Shown here: one piece after another, positions 1 through 5,832 of the stretch
How positions within the stretch are numbered: the stretch's first letter is position 1
Layout of the letters: every line of letters starts with the position of its first letter
NCBI GenBank assembly: GCA_031271525.1
Contig: JAISVO010000174.1
Coordinates: 1 to 9,005 of the forward strand
Direction: 5' to 3'
Length of the DNA: 9,005 nucleotides
Source of the DNA: Oscillospiraceae bacterium
Lineage (GTDB): Bacteria; Bacillota; Clostridia; Oscillospirales; UBA929
Position numbers and translations under genes: made by a program
Notes under the pieces: model-generated
Told to the model about the DNA's origin: nothing
Database searches by the model: none
Seen by the model: only the letters and a program-made list of their open reading frames with translations

Positions 1-70
1 GCAGTTTTTCGTAGAAGTCAATCGCTTTGTCAAAGTCATTGACTATCAAATATATCGAACCCAGATGCAT
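1..70 (-). CDS. VOC/glyoxalase-superfamily protein, N-terminal fragment cut by window edge
   Basis: Reading the minus strand from the ATG at 70 gives 23 codons, starting MHLGSIYLIVND and continuing FDKAIDFYEKL, before the window ends. This opening is typical of the vicinal oxygen chelate family (glyoxalase I, bleomycin/fosfomycin resistance and related enzymes): a first beta strand, then a helix with the recurring D-x-x-K-A-I-x-F-Y pattern. Family members bind a divalent metal and act on varied small molecules in the cytoplasm; the substrate cannot be told from the N-terminus. A GGGGTG stretch about 8 bases upstream is a plausible ribosome binding site. A TATATT element lies further upstream (minus strand, near 84-89), but no convincing -35 goes with it. 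The gene points out of the window. Confidence 0.72.
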   Translation of the reverse strand, partial: MHLGSIYLIVNDFDKAIDFYEKL

Positions 71-150
71 ATTTTACACCCCGCAAATATAAAATATCTC
101 CCTCGCCCATCCTAGCCGAGCGAGACGCGGAAAAGATTCCCGCCGCACCA

Positions 151-363
151 TTGTACCACAGCTTCGGCTCCGGAGCAAACCCAATTACATCCGCCGAGTA
201 CGGAAGAGTGCGAGTCAAGCTGAAACGCGCCGGAACGCCAATAGGCGACCGCGACACGCTGATTGCGGCTCACGCAAAAGCCCTCGGACTCACACTCGTG
301 ACGAACAATACCCGCGAGTTTCAATGCGTGGATGGTCTGCTCATAGCGGATTGGACGGCGTAG
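151..363 (+). pseudogene. VapC-like PIN-domain toxin, C-terminal remnant
   Basis: The frame ends TPIGDRDTLIAAHAKALG, then LTLVTNNTREF, and stops at TAG 361-363. This is the C-terminal half of VapC ribonucleases (PIN domain, type II toxin-antitoxin), which cut tRNA or rRNA until the VapB antitoxin blocks them. The late catalytic Asp of the IGxxD motif and the TNNxREF strand are present. The N-terminal third of a ~130-residue VapC, with the first catalytic Asp and the early Glu, is missing. The frame is open upstream to about 43 but does not look like VapC before about 175. The nominal TTG start at 151 has no ribosome binding site, and no vapB gene precedes it. I infer an inactive relic cut by a deletion or rearrangement; family assignment is firm, loss of function likely. 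Confidence 0.75.
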
Positions 364-389
364 CGTTACCTTTTCAAGCAGCGGCTCCA

Positions 390-518
390 TTACGCGCTCT
401 TTTTCTGCCGGAGCAGCTCGATGGCCTCCGGTAGAACGACTTTTCCGTCCGCCCGCTGGGTGCCGGTGAAGCCTGCCTGCCCGGTGACGGCGGACAGCTC
501 ATTGAGCCGTTTGTGCAA
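390..518 (-). pseudogene. Short gene remnant, unrecognised C-terminal end
   Basis: On the minus strand a 42-codon frame runs from TTG (518) to TAA (390-392). It contains RLNELSAVTGQAGF, then a short turn region, GKVVLPEAIELL, and a charged end RQKKSA. It looks like real protein sequence (a hydrophobic-patterned helix before a basic tail) but an in-frame stop sits just upstream of the TTG and no ribosome binding site precedes it. It is probably the tail of a longer gene whose front is gone. Its TAA overlaps an ATG at 388-390, a layout typical of tightly packed operons; that second frame begins MEPLLEKVTL and then merges into antisense of the vapC relic, so it too seems broken. I do not recognise the family. 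A phage structural gene is possible but unproven. Confidence 0.3.
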
Positions 519-525
519 TTATTTT

Positions 526-533
526 AGGTGGTG
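526..533 (+). promoter_or_regulatory. Ribosome binding site of the GNAT gene
   Basis: AGGTGGTG lies 6 bases before TTG 540-542. A stop codon (TAA 534-536) is in frame just upstream, and the next internal ATG is dozens of codons downstream, inside the fold. The site therefore fixes the TTG as the start. Confidence 0.7.
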
Positions 534-539
534 TAAGCG

Positions 540-1031
540 TTGAACAACTATAAATTCTCATTAGCCGGCTATGACGATGTTCCGGAAATTGCAAGTCTAT
601 ACGGTAGCTTAATCGGTACTCCGGGCTGCACATGGAGTTCAGAGTATCCAAATGAAGAATCCGCAAAATCAGATGTCGAAAAGGAAGCGCTGTATATCCT
701 AAAAATGGATCATAAAATTGTTGCAGTCGCTTCAATGGGGGATTTTAACGAGCTGAGCCATCTTCAATGGTCTATGCAAAAACCTTGCGAATTGGCGCGT
801 ATAGGCGTAGTATCCGCCATGCAGAATCAAGGCGTTGGGACAGCGATTCTGCAGAATGTTATCCGTATTGCGAAAGATAAAGGGTTTGATGGAATGAGAT
901 TGTTGGTCAGCAGGACGAATCCCGCAGCTATGGCTTTATATGAGAAGAACGGCTTTGAAAAATGCGGGCAAGCGTTCATGTATGGTATTGATTTCTATTG
1001 TTATCAAGCAGTATTCGACACCGCAGTTTGA
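540..1031 (+). CDS. GNAT-family N-acetyltransferase
   Basis: This 163-residue protein is a complete single-domain GNAT enzyme, which transfers an acetyl group from acetyl-CoA to an amine. The acetyl-CoA pyrophosphate loop (motif A) is QNQGVG at residues 95-100, after a beta strand ending near ARIGVV and before the helix TAILQNVIRIAKDKG. Motif B is NPAAMALYEKNGF at 127-139, the usual strand-helix with its conserved Asn and Tyr. Length is normal for the family. The substrate is not visible; protein N-termini, small amines or antibiotics are all possible. Translation starts at TTG behind a good ribosome binding site. Its codons are clearly more AT-rich than those of the chemotaxis and addB genes, and it sits beside broken genes, so recent acquisition is plausible. 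It converges on cheW across a hairpin. Confidence 0.9.
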   Translation: MNNYKFSLAGYDDVPEIASLYGSLIGTPGCTWSSEYPNEESAKSDVEKEALYILKMDHKIVAVASMGDFNELSHLQWSMQKPCELARIGVVSAMQNQGVGTAILQNVIRIAKDKGFDGMRLLVSRTNPAAMALYEKNGFEKCGQAFMYGIDFYCYQAVFDTAV

Positions 1032-1048
1032 TAGCGCTGACCCTCTTC

Positions 1049-1090
1049 CCCCGAAAAAGCATTCCCCCTGTCCGAAGGGACAGGGGGAAT
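1049..1090 (-). terminator. Intrinsic terminator of cheA-cheW
   Basis: A perfect 13-bp inverted repeat (ATTCCCCCTGTCC against its complement, 1061-1090) closes over a 4-base loop. On the minus strand it is followed at once by GCTTTTTC, giving the U-run of a Rho-independent terminator. It starts 17 bases after the cheW stop. On the plus strand the sequence after the stem has no T-run, so it should not efficiently stop transcripts from the GNAT gene. Confidence 0.9.
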
Positions 1091-1106
1091 CGCAGTAACC
1101 TCACAC

Positions 1107-1565
1107 TTACCGGTCGCTCAGCACTTTTTCTAGGTTAATAATCAGCTTATTCCCGTGGTCGGTGCGCGCAATCGACCGGATGTACCGGTTGGGGGTTCCC
1201 GTCTTGACGCCGGCCGGGTCGCCGATCAGGCTGTCGTCGATGTCCAGCACATCCCGGATGGTGTCGATGATCAGCCCGATGGTGCTCTCCTCTTGGCTGA
1301 CGACGATGATACAGGTGCGTTCGTCGTACTCCTGCGGCGGCTTGTTGAAGCGCAGGCGGACATCCATCACCGGGGTGATTTTCCCGCGCAGGCTGATTAG
1401 CCCTTTGATATAGGAGGGGATATCCGGCACCTCGGTAATGGGCTGCACCCCGATGATCTCGATGACGTAGTCGATTTCGATGGCGTACTCCTCGTCGCCC
1501 ACGCAAAAGGTCAGATACTTGCCTTGGGTTTCGCTCTGTTCGAGCAGTTCGTTAAAATCATCCAT
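1107..1565 (-). CDS. cheW: Chemotaxis adaptor protein CheW
   Basis: This 152-residue protein is a single CheW domain, the cytoplasmic scaffold that links the kinase CheA to the signalling tips of chemoreceptors. Seen in the sequence: an opening strand YLTFCVGDEEYAIEI (residues 17-31), IIGVQPITEVPDIPSYIKG (37-55), the family hallmark ISLRGKITPVMDVR (57-70) whose Arg60 lies in the segment needed for receptor and CheA contact, and STIGLIIDTIRDVL (94-107) forming the second sub-barrel. The length fits the family. GGAAGG lies 8 bases before the ATG. The gene starts 20 bases after the cheA stop on the same strand, so the two are almost surely co-transcribed; the terminator follows. CheV is excluded because there is no receiver domain. 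Confidence 0.97.
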   Translation of the reverse strand: MDDFNELLEQSETQGKYLTFCVGDEEYAIEIDYVIEIIGVQPITEVPDIPSYIKGLISLRGKITPVMDVRLRFNKPPQEYDERTCIIVVSQEESTIGLIIDTIRDVLDIDDSLIGDPAGVKTGTPNRYIRSIARTDHGNKLIINLEKVLSDR

Positions 1566-1585
1566 TGCCGATCCTTCCTTTCACT

Positions 1586-3724
1586 TTAACGGGCGTTATG
1601 GGTCAGGCTCTTGACGTCGATGATCAGGCTGATGCTGCCGTCTCCGAGGAGGGTGCAGCCGGAGATGCCGTAAATGTTCCCGATCCGCTCGGTGATGAAT
1701 TTCGGGATCGGCTTGACGACCGCCTGTTCCTCGCCCACCATGACGTCGGCAAAGACGCAGGTCATATGGGCGTCGTCCTCAATCATAATCATGATGCCGT
1801 CCTTGAAGTCGGTGATATCCGTTTCGACGTTGAAGAGCCGGTGGAGGCGTACGATCGAGAAGCATTCGCCCCGGTACATGATCATTTCGTTGCCGTCCGG
1901 GTCGATGATAATATCCTTGCTGTCCGGCTTGAACGCCTCCCGGATGTTCAGGGTGGGGATCAGGTAGTTGTTCTTGCCGACGCTGATTTCAATGGAGGGC
2001 AGGATCGCGAGGGTGAGCGGAATCCGGATATTCACCGTCATTCCGGCGCCGGGGGTGGAGTCGAGGTCAACGGTGCCGCCGACCTTCTCGATATTCCGCC
2101 GCACAACGTCCATCCCGACGCCCCGCCCCGACAGCTCGGTGACGGTATCGTTGGTGGAGAAGCCGGGCAGCATGATGAACTGATAGATTTCCTTGTCGGT
2201 ATACTCGTCCGCGTTGCGGGAGACAAGCCCGTTGGCGCGGGCCTTTTCGAAGATCTTGTCCCGGTTGAGCCCCCGCCCGTCGTCGGTGCAGGAGATGATA
2301 ACGTCCGAGCCGGAGTTCCGCGCCTCCAAAACAATCCGCCCCATCGTCGGCTTCCCGGCGGCGATGCGGTCCTCCCGGCTGTCTTCCAAGCCGTGGTCCA
2401 TCGAGTTGCGGATGATATGCATCAGCGGGTCGGAGAGGTTGTCGATGATGTTCTTGTCGACCTCGGTCTCCTCGCCGACGATCACAAGCTCGGCCTCTTT
2501 GCCGAGTTTCTTCCCGGTATCCCGGACAATCCGGCTCATCTTATGGAAGGTGGAGGAGATGGGCAGCATCCGCACGCTCATAATAATGTCCCGAAGGTCC
2601 CCGGTATTCTTTAGGAGCTGTGCGCTTGCCTTCTCGAAGTTGTCCAGCTGGAGCCCCGCTAGGTCGATGTTGTTGACGACCATCGAGACCGAGATGACGA
2701 TCTCGCCCATCAGGTCCATCAGCTTGTCGAGCTTGTCGACGTTGACGCTGATGAAGTTCTGCTTGATCTCGCTGAGCTGCGGAACCGGCAGCTCGTTCAC
2801 CACGGGCGCGCTTTGTTTCGCCTGCATCGGCGTCGCCTCCTTCGGTTGCGCGGCAGCGGGCGGCGCGGCGGCGGCGGGGGGTGCGGGTATTTCCGGCGCC
2901 GCGGGGGCCGCGGTCTGTGCCGCGGGGGTTATGGGCGCCGCCGGAACGGCGGGCCCCGTTCCTCCTCCGTCGCCGGCGGAGAGGTCGAATTGCTTGACGA
3001 AGAGGGTCTCCGAGATTACGTCCCGGATCGTCTCTATCGGGGCGTCGGGGAAGATGTTCATTGTGACGCCGTTGCTGATAATCTCGTCGGCGCAGTCCTC
3101 CAGAAGGTCGGGCGGCACCGTCTCCACCTTCTCCGCGTAATCCGACAGAACATTGACGATCTGGTACGCGCGGATGTTCTCCATCTTACAGCCGTCGTCG
3201 AAGGTGATATGGGCGGTATAGAAGGAAGCCGGGCCGCCCGCCGCGTCCGGTTTTGCCGGGGCGGCTCCGGTGACGCCCATCACGGCGGCGGCCTTTTCGT
3301 CTTCGGACGGAGGGGGCGCGCCGGTCTTCCCGGTGAGGATGTCCATATACCGGGAGATCCGCCCCAAATAGGCGGAGGTATCTCCGTCGGAGGGCGCGCC
3401 GGTCTGGATCTTCGCGATCTCCTGCTTGAAGAAATCCGCGGCGTTGAGGCAGATGTCGGAGATTTCCCCCGTGTCGGGGGTCACGTCGCTGTGCTCCCGT
3501 ATGTAGAAGAACATGTCCTCCAAGTGGTGCGCCAGAGTGGAGATCGAGTCGTACTCCATCATGGCGGAGGAGCCTTTGATCGTGTGCATGATCCGAAAGA
3601 TTTCGTTGATATGCTCCTCGGTAAATCCCCCCTTCTGCTCGCAGTCGATCAGGATTTCTTCCAGCCGTTCGGTGAGCTGTACGTTCTCGAAAATGAACAT
3701 ATCCAGCATCGGATCGTTGGCCAT
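1586..3724 (-). CDS. cheA: Chemotaxis sensor histidine kinase CheA
   Basis: This 712-residue protein is a full CheA, the ATP-dependent kinase that autophosphorylates under receptor control and passes phosphate to CheY and CheB. Domains: P1/HPt at residues about 1-105 with phospho-acceptor His47 in MHTIKGSSAMM; a response-regulator-binding P2-like domain about 165-248; a Pro/Ala-rich linker about 250-310; P3 dimerisation helices about 318-395; P4 ATPase with N box HIIRNSMDHGLED (437-448), G1 DDGRGL (481-486) and G2 GRGVGMDVV (533-541); and a P5 CheW-like regulatory domain about 575-710. All key residues are present, so it should be active. The ATG at 3724 is preceded by AAGGCGGGTG at rather long spacing; Met6 is a weaker alternative. 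It has its own extended -10 promoter and leads into cheW. No other chemotaxis genes are in view. Confidence 0.97.
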   Translation of the reverse strand: MANDPMLDMFIFENVQLTERLEEILIDCEQKGGFTEEHINEIFRIMHTIKGSSAMMEYDSISTLAHHLEDMFFYIREHSDVTPDTGEISDICLNAADFFKQEIAKIQTGAPSDGDTSAYLGRISRYMDILTGKTGAPPPSEDEKAAAVMGVTGAAPAKPDAAGGPASFYTAHITFDDGCKMENIRAYQIVNVLSDYAEKVETVPPDLLEDCADEIISNGVTMNIFPDAPIETIRDVISETLFVKQFDLSAGDGGGTGPAVPAAPITPAAQTAAPAAPEIPAPPAAAAPPAAAQPKEATPMQAKQSAPVVNELPVPQLSEIKQNFISVNVDKLDKLMDLMGEIVISVSMVVNNIDLAGLQLDNFEKASAQLLKNTGDLRDIIMSVRMLPISSTFHKMSRIVRDTGKKLGKEAELVIVGEETEVDKNIIDNLSDPLMHIIRNSMDHGLEDSREDRIAAGKPTMGRIVLEARNSGSDVIISCTDDGRGLNRDKIFEKARANGLVSRNADEYTDKEIYQFIMLPGFSTNDTVTELSGRGVGMDVVRRNIEKVGGTVDLDSTPGAGMTVNIRIPLTLAILPSIEISVGKNNYLIPTLNIREAFKPDSKDIIIDPDGNEMIMYRGECFSIVRLHRLFNVETDITDFKDGIMIMIEDDAHMTCVFADVMVGEEQAVVKPIPKFITERIGNIYGISGCTLLGDGSISLIIDVKSLTHNAR

Positions 3725-3773
3725 CGTGGAAACACCCGCCTTGTATTACAGAATTTTAGAACGATTGCACCTT

Positions 3774-3782
3774 ATTATAACA
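3774..3782 (-). promoter_or_regulatory. Extended -10 promoter of cheA-cheW
   Basis: The minus strand reads TGTTATAAT: a perfect TATAAT preceded by the TGn extension. No good -35 box stands at 16-18 bases, which is usual for extended -10 promoters. Transcription would start near 3767, about 42 bases before the cheA ATG. A short dyad, TTCC-TTGG-GGAA (3786-3797), lies just upstream and could be an operator, but this is speculative. The pattern points to the housekeeping sigma factor, not to sigma-28. Confidence 0.7.
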
Positions 3783-3805
3783 CAGTTCCCCAAGGAATGC
3801 CATAG

Positions 3806-4900
3806 TTAATTATCCGAATTTCTTTCTAAATTCAGCGCGATCAGCATATCAACCACCCGTCCGTAGCTTTTAACGCCCTCGGGCTGCCGCATCGCCTTCA
3901 GGTAGGTGTCGTTGACCGAGGCCGCGACGTCCCGGAGGGGGCCCTCGTATTGTCTCCACGCCTCGGCGTTCGCGGCGTAGTCGTCCTTCGCCGCTTGGGG
4001 AAGCCCGTTCCAAAGGGCCGCGCGCAGCTCGGGGTCGCTCAGCGCGCCGTAACAGTAGTTGAAGGCCAGCAGCTCGCCCGAGTAGCGTACAAGCGCGTCG
4101 CCGCTGCCGGCGCAGGCGAGGTAGGCAATCATGTTCGCGTCCTCCTCGGGAGCGAAGCCCAACCGGTGCGCCATTTCGTGGCACATGGTAGAGGGGAGGA
4201 AGGGCGCGGTCCCGATCGGGGTGACGTGGCATTCGCCGGTGAAGGGGGAATAGATCCCCGAGATGCCCAGATATCCCAGCACGTCGGCGAAAATCATCCG
4301 CTTCGGCGGGCTCACAACGCCGCCGCCCATCAAGTCGGGCCGGGCTTCGGTCAGCGCTTTCACGGCGACGGCGGCCCTCCCGGCGACATCCGCAAAGGCG
4401 CTCCGGTCCCCGCCGGCAAGCTCGCTGTGCAGCCTCACTTGTCCAAGGTGCCACGCGGCAGTTTCAAACAGGACCTCCTGCGGCTGGGGGGAGGTGTCGT
4501 AGGGCATCCGCGTCTCCAGCTTGGGCGTTGCGTAATTGCAGCCCCATAGGAGGAGGAAAACGAAGATAACGGCAACGGCGGTCAGCAGAAGGTCAAACAC
4601 CCACCGCAGGAGGGACCAGCCGTTTTGTCTCCGCACCGCCGCGACAATGGCGCAGACGAGGTAGGCAAGAACCGCCAAGGCAAGCAAAAGGAGCAGGATT
4701 TCGGCGGCGGAATAGGGAGTGAACGAGAAGGCGGCCCCGATCCAGCCGGATACCGCCCGGGAAAACGGCGTATACACCCGTATGGCAAAGGACTCGGAAT
4801 GGCTCACCGCGGCGAACAGCGCGGCAGAGAGAACCGCCATAGCGAAGATTGCGATACCGCCACGGAGGAAATGCCGCCGCACTTTCCGTTTTTCAAACAT
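3806..4900 (-). CDS. DUF3810 membrane protein with HExxH metallopeptidase-like motif
   Basis: This 364-residue protein matches the DUF3810 family, whose role is unknown. A basic N-terminus (KRKVRRH) precedes three hydrophobic segments at about residues 13-32, 64-89 and 101-121, the last ending LLLWGCNYATP. The rest (about 125-364) is a soluble domain, probably outside the membrane. It contains MCHEMAHRLGF with HEMAH at 241-245, followed by PEEDANMIAYLAC (251-263). This is the zincin pattern: two His ligands, a catalytic Glu242 and a third acidic ligand in the EED cluster. The sequence therefore suggests a membrane-anchored zinc peptidase; the substrate is unknown and no activity is established for the family as far as I know. 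The ATG at 4900 has a moderate AGGATAG site upstream. It has its own strong promoter and lies 81 bases before cheA; a link to chemotaxis is unproven. Confidence 0.85.
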   Translation of the reverse strand: MFEKRKVRRHFLRGGIAIFAMAVLSAALFAAVSHSESFAIRVYTPFSRAVSGWIGAAFSFTPYSAAEILLLLLALAVLAYLVCAIVAAVRRQNGWSLLRWVFDLLLTAVAVIFVFLLLWGCNYATPKLETRMPYDTSPQPQEVLFETAAWHLGQVRLHSELAGGDRSAFADVAGRAAVAVKALTEARPDLMGGGVVSPPKRMIFADVLGYLGISGIYSPFTGECHVTPIGTAPFLPSTMCHEMAHRLGFAPEEDANMIAYLACAGSGDALVRYSGELLAFNYCYGALSDPELRAALWNGLPQAAKDDYAANAEAWRQYEGPLRDVAASVNDTYLKAMRQPEGVKSYGRVVDMLIALNLERNSDN

Positions 4901-4942
4901 GAGTGGCTTCTATCCTATCGAGCGTTAGATTAGTTTAATGGC

Positions 4943-4971
4943 AGTATAGCACAGCCCGGCCTAAAAATCAA
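4943..4971 (-). promoter_or_regulatory. Promoter of the DUF3810 gene
   Basis: On the minus strand TTGATT (4966-4971), a 17-base spacer and TATACT (4943-4948) form a near-consensus housekeeping promoter; TGC just before the -10 adds the extended -10 feature. Transcription would start near 4936, giving a leader of about 36 bases. It sits directly after the stop codon of the upstream 231-residue gene, with no terminator hairpin between, so read-through from that gene may add to expression. Confidence 0.8.
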
Positions 4972-4979
4972 CAAATAGT

Positions 4980-5675
4980 TTACAGCAAGGCAAACAAATC
5001 GAGCTGCTCCAAATCCAACATTTCCGAATCGTTCCAATCGGTCAGCCCAAAAACGGCCCGGAGCCGGTTCCGCTCGGCGCTCGCCATGTCCAAAAGCTCC
5101 CGCTCGTCCCGTTTTTCGTTCCGGAGTTGGATTGCCGCCCGGATCGCCTGTTGGAGGAGGTCGATTTTCCGCCACATGGCTTTCAGTTCCTCGTCGTCGT
5201 TCTCGATGTCCTTGCGTACGCGCCACGCCTGCATCAGGAGGAGAACCAGCTCGTCGCTGAACCCGAAGACGTCCTCCAGCACAGAGTCCCAATCGCGGAC
5301 TTCGTCCATCGCGGCTTCCCGGTCCTCGGCGGTTCCCCCGGCCGGCACAAAGGTCTCGGCGTACTCGGTTACCCGTTTCACCAGCTCGGTATGGGTCGCC
5401 GTGTCGATCGCGCAGAGATCGAGGAGTATACCGGCGGCGGCGCGCATCTCGTTCGCGCTCGATTCCTTCAAACTGCTGAACACCGCGACGATTTGCTCTT
5501 CACGGCTCAGGCCGTCCAGCCCGAGCTGTTTCGCGAGGGTAACCGTCCCGGTGACCCCGGCCGCTTTCGCGGCTTGCGCCTTCGCCAGAATCTGGCCGAA
5601 CTCGTAACTCCCCTGTGTGATCGCCGCCTGCACGCCGCTCGCGTACTGCATAAACATGATACTCGATATCTGCAT
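4980..5675 (-). CDS. Hypothetical helical protein with C-terminal QLDLF clamp-binding-like motif
   Basis: I do not recognise this 231-residue protein. The chosen ATG at 5675 (MQISSIMFMQYASG) has an excellent site, AAAAGGGGGT, 5 bases upstream; a frame start 17 codons earlier lacks one. The chain has no signal peptide or membrane span and looks mainly helical: an Ala/Gln/Gly-rich opening (1-45), helices about 58-110, a Gly/Pro break (111-115), helices about 120-155, and a highly charged, probably coiled-coil stretch about 156-207. The acidic tail LDLEQLDLFALL ends the protein, and QLDLF (224-228) exactly fits the consensus by which DNA polymerases, mismatch-repair proteins and Hda-type proteins bind the sliding clamp DnaN. 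The gene is first in the minus-strand block leading to cheA-cheW, has a candidate sigma-28 promoter, and lies back to back with the dehydrogenase-addB operon. Both a motility-linked and a DNA-linked role are inference. Confidence 0.8.
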   Translation of the reverse strand: MQISSIMFMQYASGVQAAITQGSYEFGQILAKAQAAKAAGVTGTVTLAKQLGLDGLSREEQIVAVFSSLKESSANEMRAAAGILLDLCAIDTATHTELVKRVTEYAETFVPAGGTAEDREAAMDEVRDWDSVLEDVFGFSDELVLLLMQAWRVRKDIENDDEELKAMWRKIDLLQQAIRAAIQLRNEKRDERELLDMASAERNRLRAVFGLTDWNDSEMLDLEQLDLFALL

Positions 5676-5680
5676 CACGG

Positions 5681-5690
5681 ACCCCCTTTT
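5681..5690 (-). promoter_or_regulatory. Ribosome binding site of the 231-residue protein gene
   Basis: The minus strand reads AAAAGGGGGT, ending 5 bases before ATG 5675. This near-ideal site decides the start against the longer frame beginning at 5726. Confidence 0.75.
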
Positions 5691-5734
5691 ATCAGGCAAA
5701 ACCGGCTCTTCCATGCGTCCGTGCATTTCTCTAT

Positions 5735-5762
5735 ATATCGTACCGCCCCCGTCCCCGCTTTA
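5735..5762 (-). promoter_or_regulatory. Candidate sigma-28 (SigD/FliA-type) promoter
   Basis: The minus strand shows TAAA (5759-5762), 16 bases, then TACGATAT (5735-5742). The Bacillus SigD consensus is TAAA, 14-16 bases, GCCGATAT, so the -35 is exact and the -10 matches in 6 of 8 positions. No good housekeeping -35 is present. Transcription would start near 5728, about 53 bases before the ATG at 5675. The -35 lies inside a 12-bp dyad (CCGCT-TT-AGCGG, 5755-5766). A TATATA within the same stretch might instead serve as a weak ordinary -10. Confidence 0.4.
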
Positions 5763-5780
5763 GCGGTTTGTCGCGCCCTC

Positions 5781-5810
5781 TTGCCCATCTCCCCGCCTTC
5801 GTGTTATACT
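5781..5810 (+). promoter_or_regulatory. Promoter of the dehydrogenase-addB operon
   Basis: TTGCCC (5781-5786), an 18-base spacer and TATACT (5805-5810), with TG at 5802-5803 giving an extended -10. Transcription should begin near 5817, so the transcript would start almost at the AAAGGAG ribosome binding site. It lies back to back with the candidate sigma-28 promoter on the other strand. Confidence 0.65.
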
Positions 5811-5816
5811 GTCCCC

Positions 5817-5823
5817 AAAGGAG
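5817..5823 (+). promoter_or_regulatory. Ribosome binding site pointing to an AUC start
   Basis: AAAGGAG is a near-perfect Shine-Dalgarno sequence. Nine bases after it comes ATC (5833-5835), in frame with the dehydrogenase; there is no in-frame ATG, GTG or TTG within range. Confidence 0.65.
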
Positions 5824-5832
5824 CTGGTTCCC

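Noticed and set aside
1061..1090. Hairpin as a bidirectional terminator
   Set aside because: Only the minus strand has a T-run after the stem; the plus strand continues CGCAGTAACC.
1565..3805. Several long plus-strand open frames opposite cheA (for example 1565-2614, 2193-3140 and 2813-3805)
   Set aside because: They are antisense shadows in GC-rich DNA. Their translations are low-complexity (rich in Arg, Gly, Ser or Asp) and match no family, while the minus strand encodes a complete CheA.
3725..3805. Sigma-28 promoter for cheA
   Set aside because: A TAAA occurs upstream of cheA, but no CGAT-type -10 follows at 14-16 bases; the extended TATAAT is a far better match.
5676..5726. Upstream start of the 231-residue protein (ATG 5726)
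   Set aside because: There is no ribosome binding site before it, the extra 17 residues look unlike a protein start, and the candidate promoter would place the transcript start almost on it.
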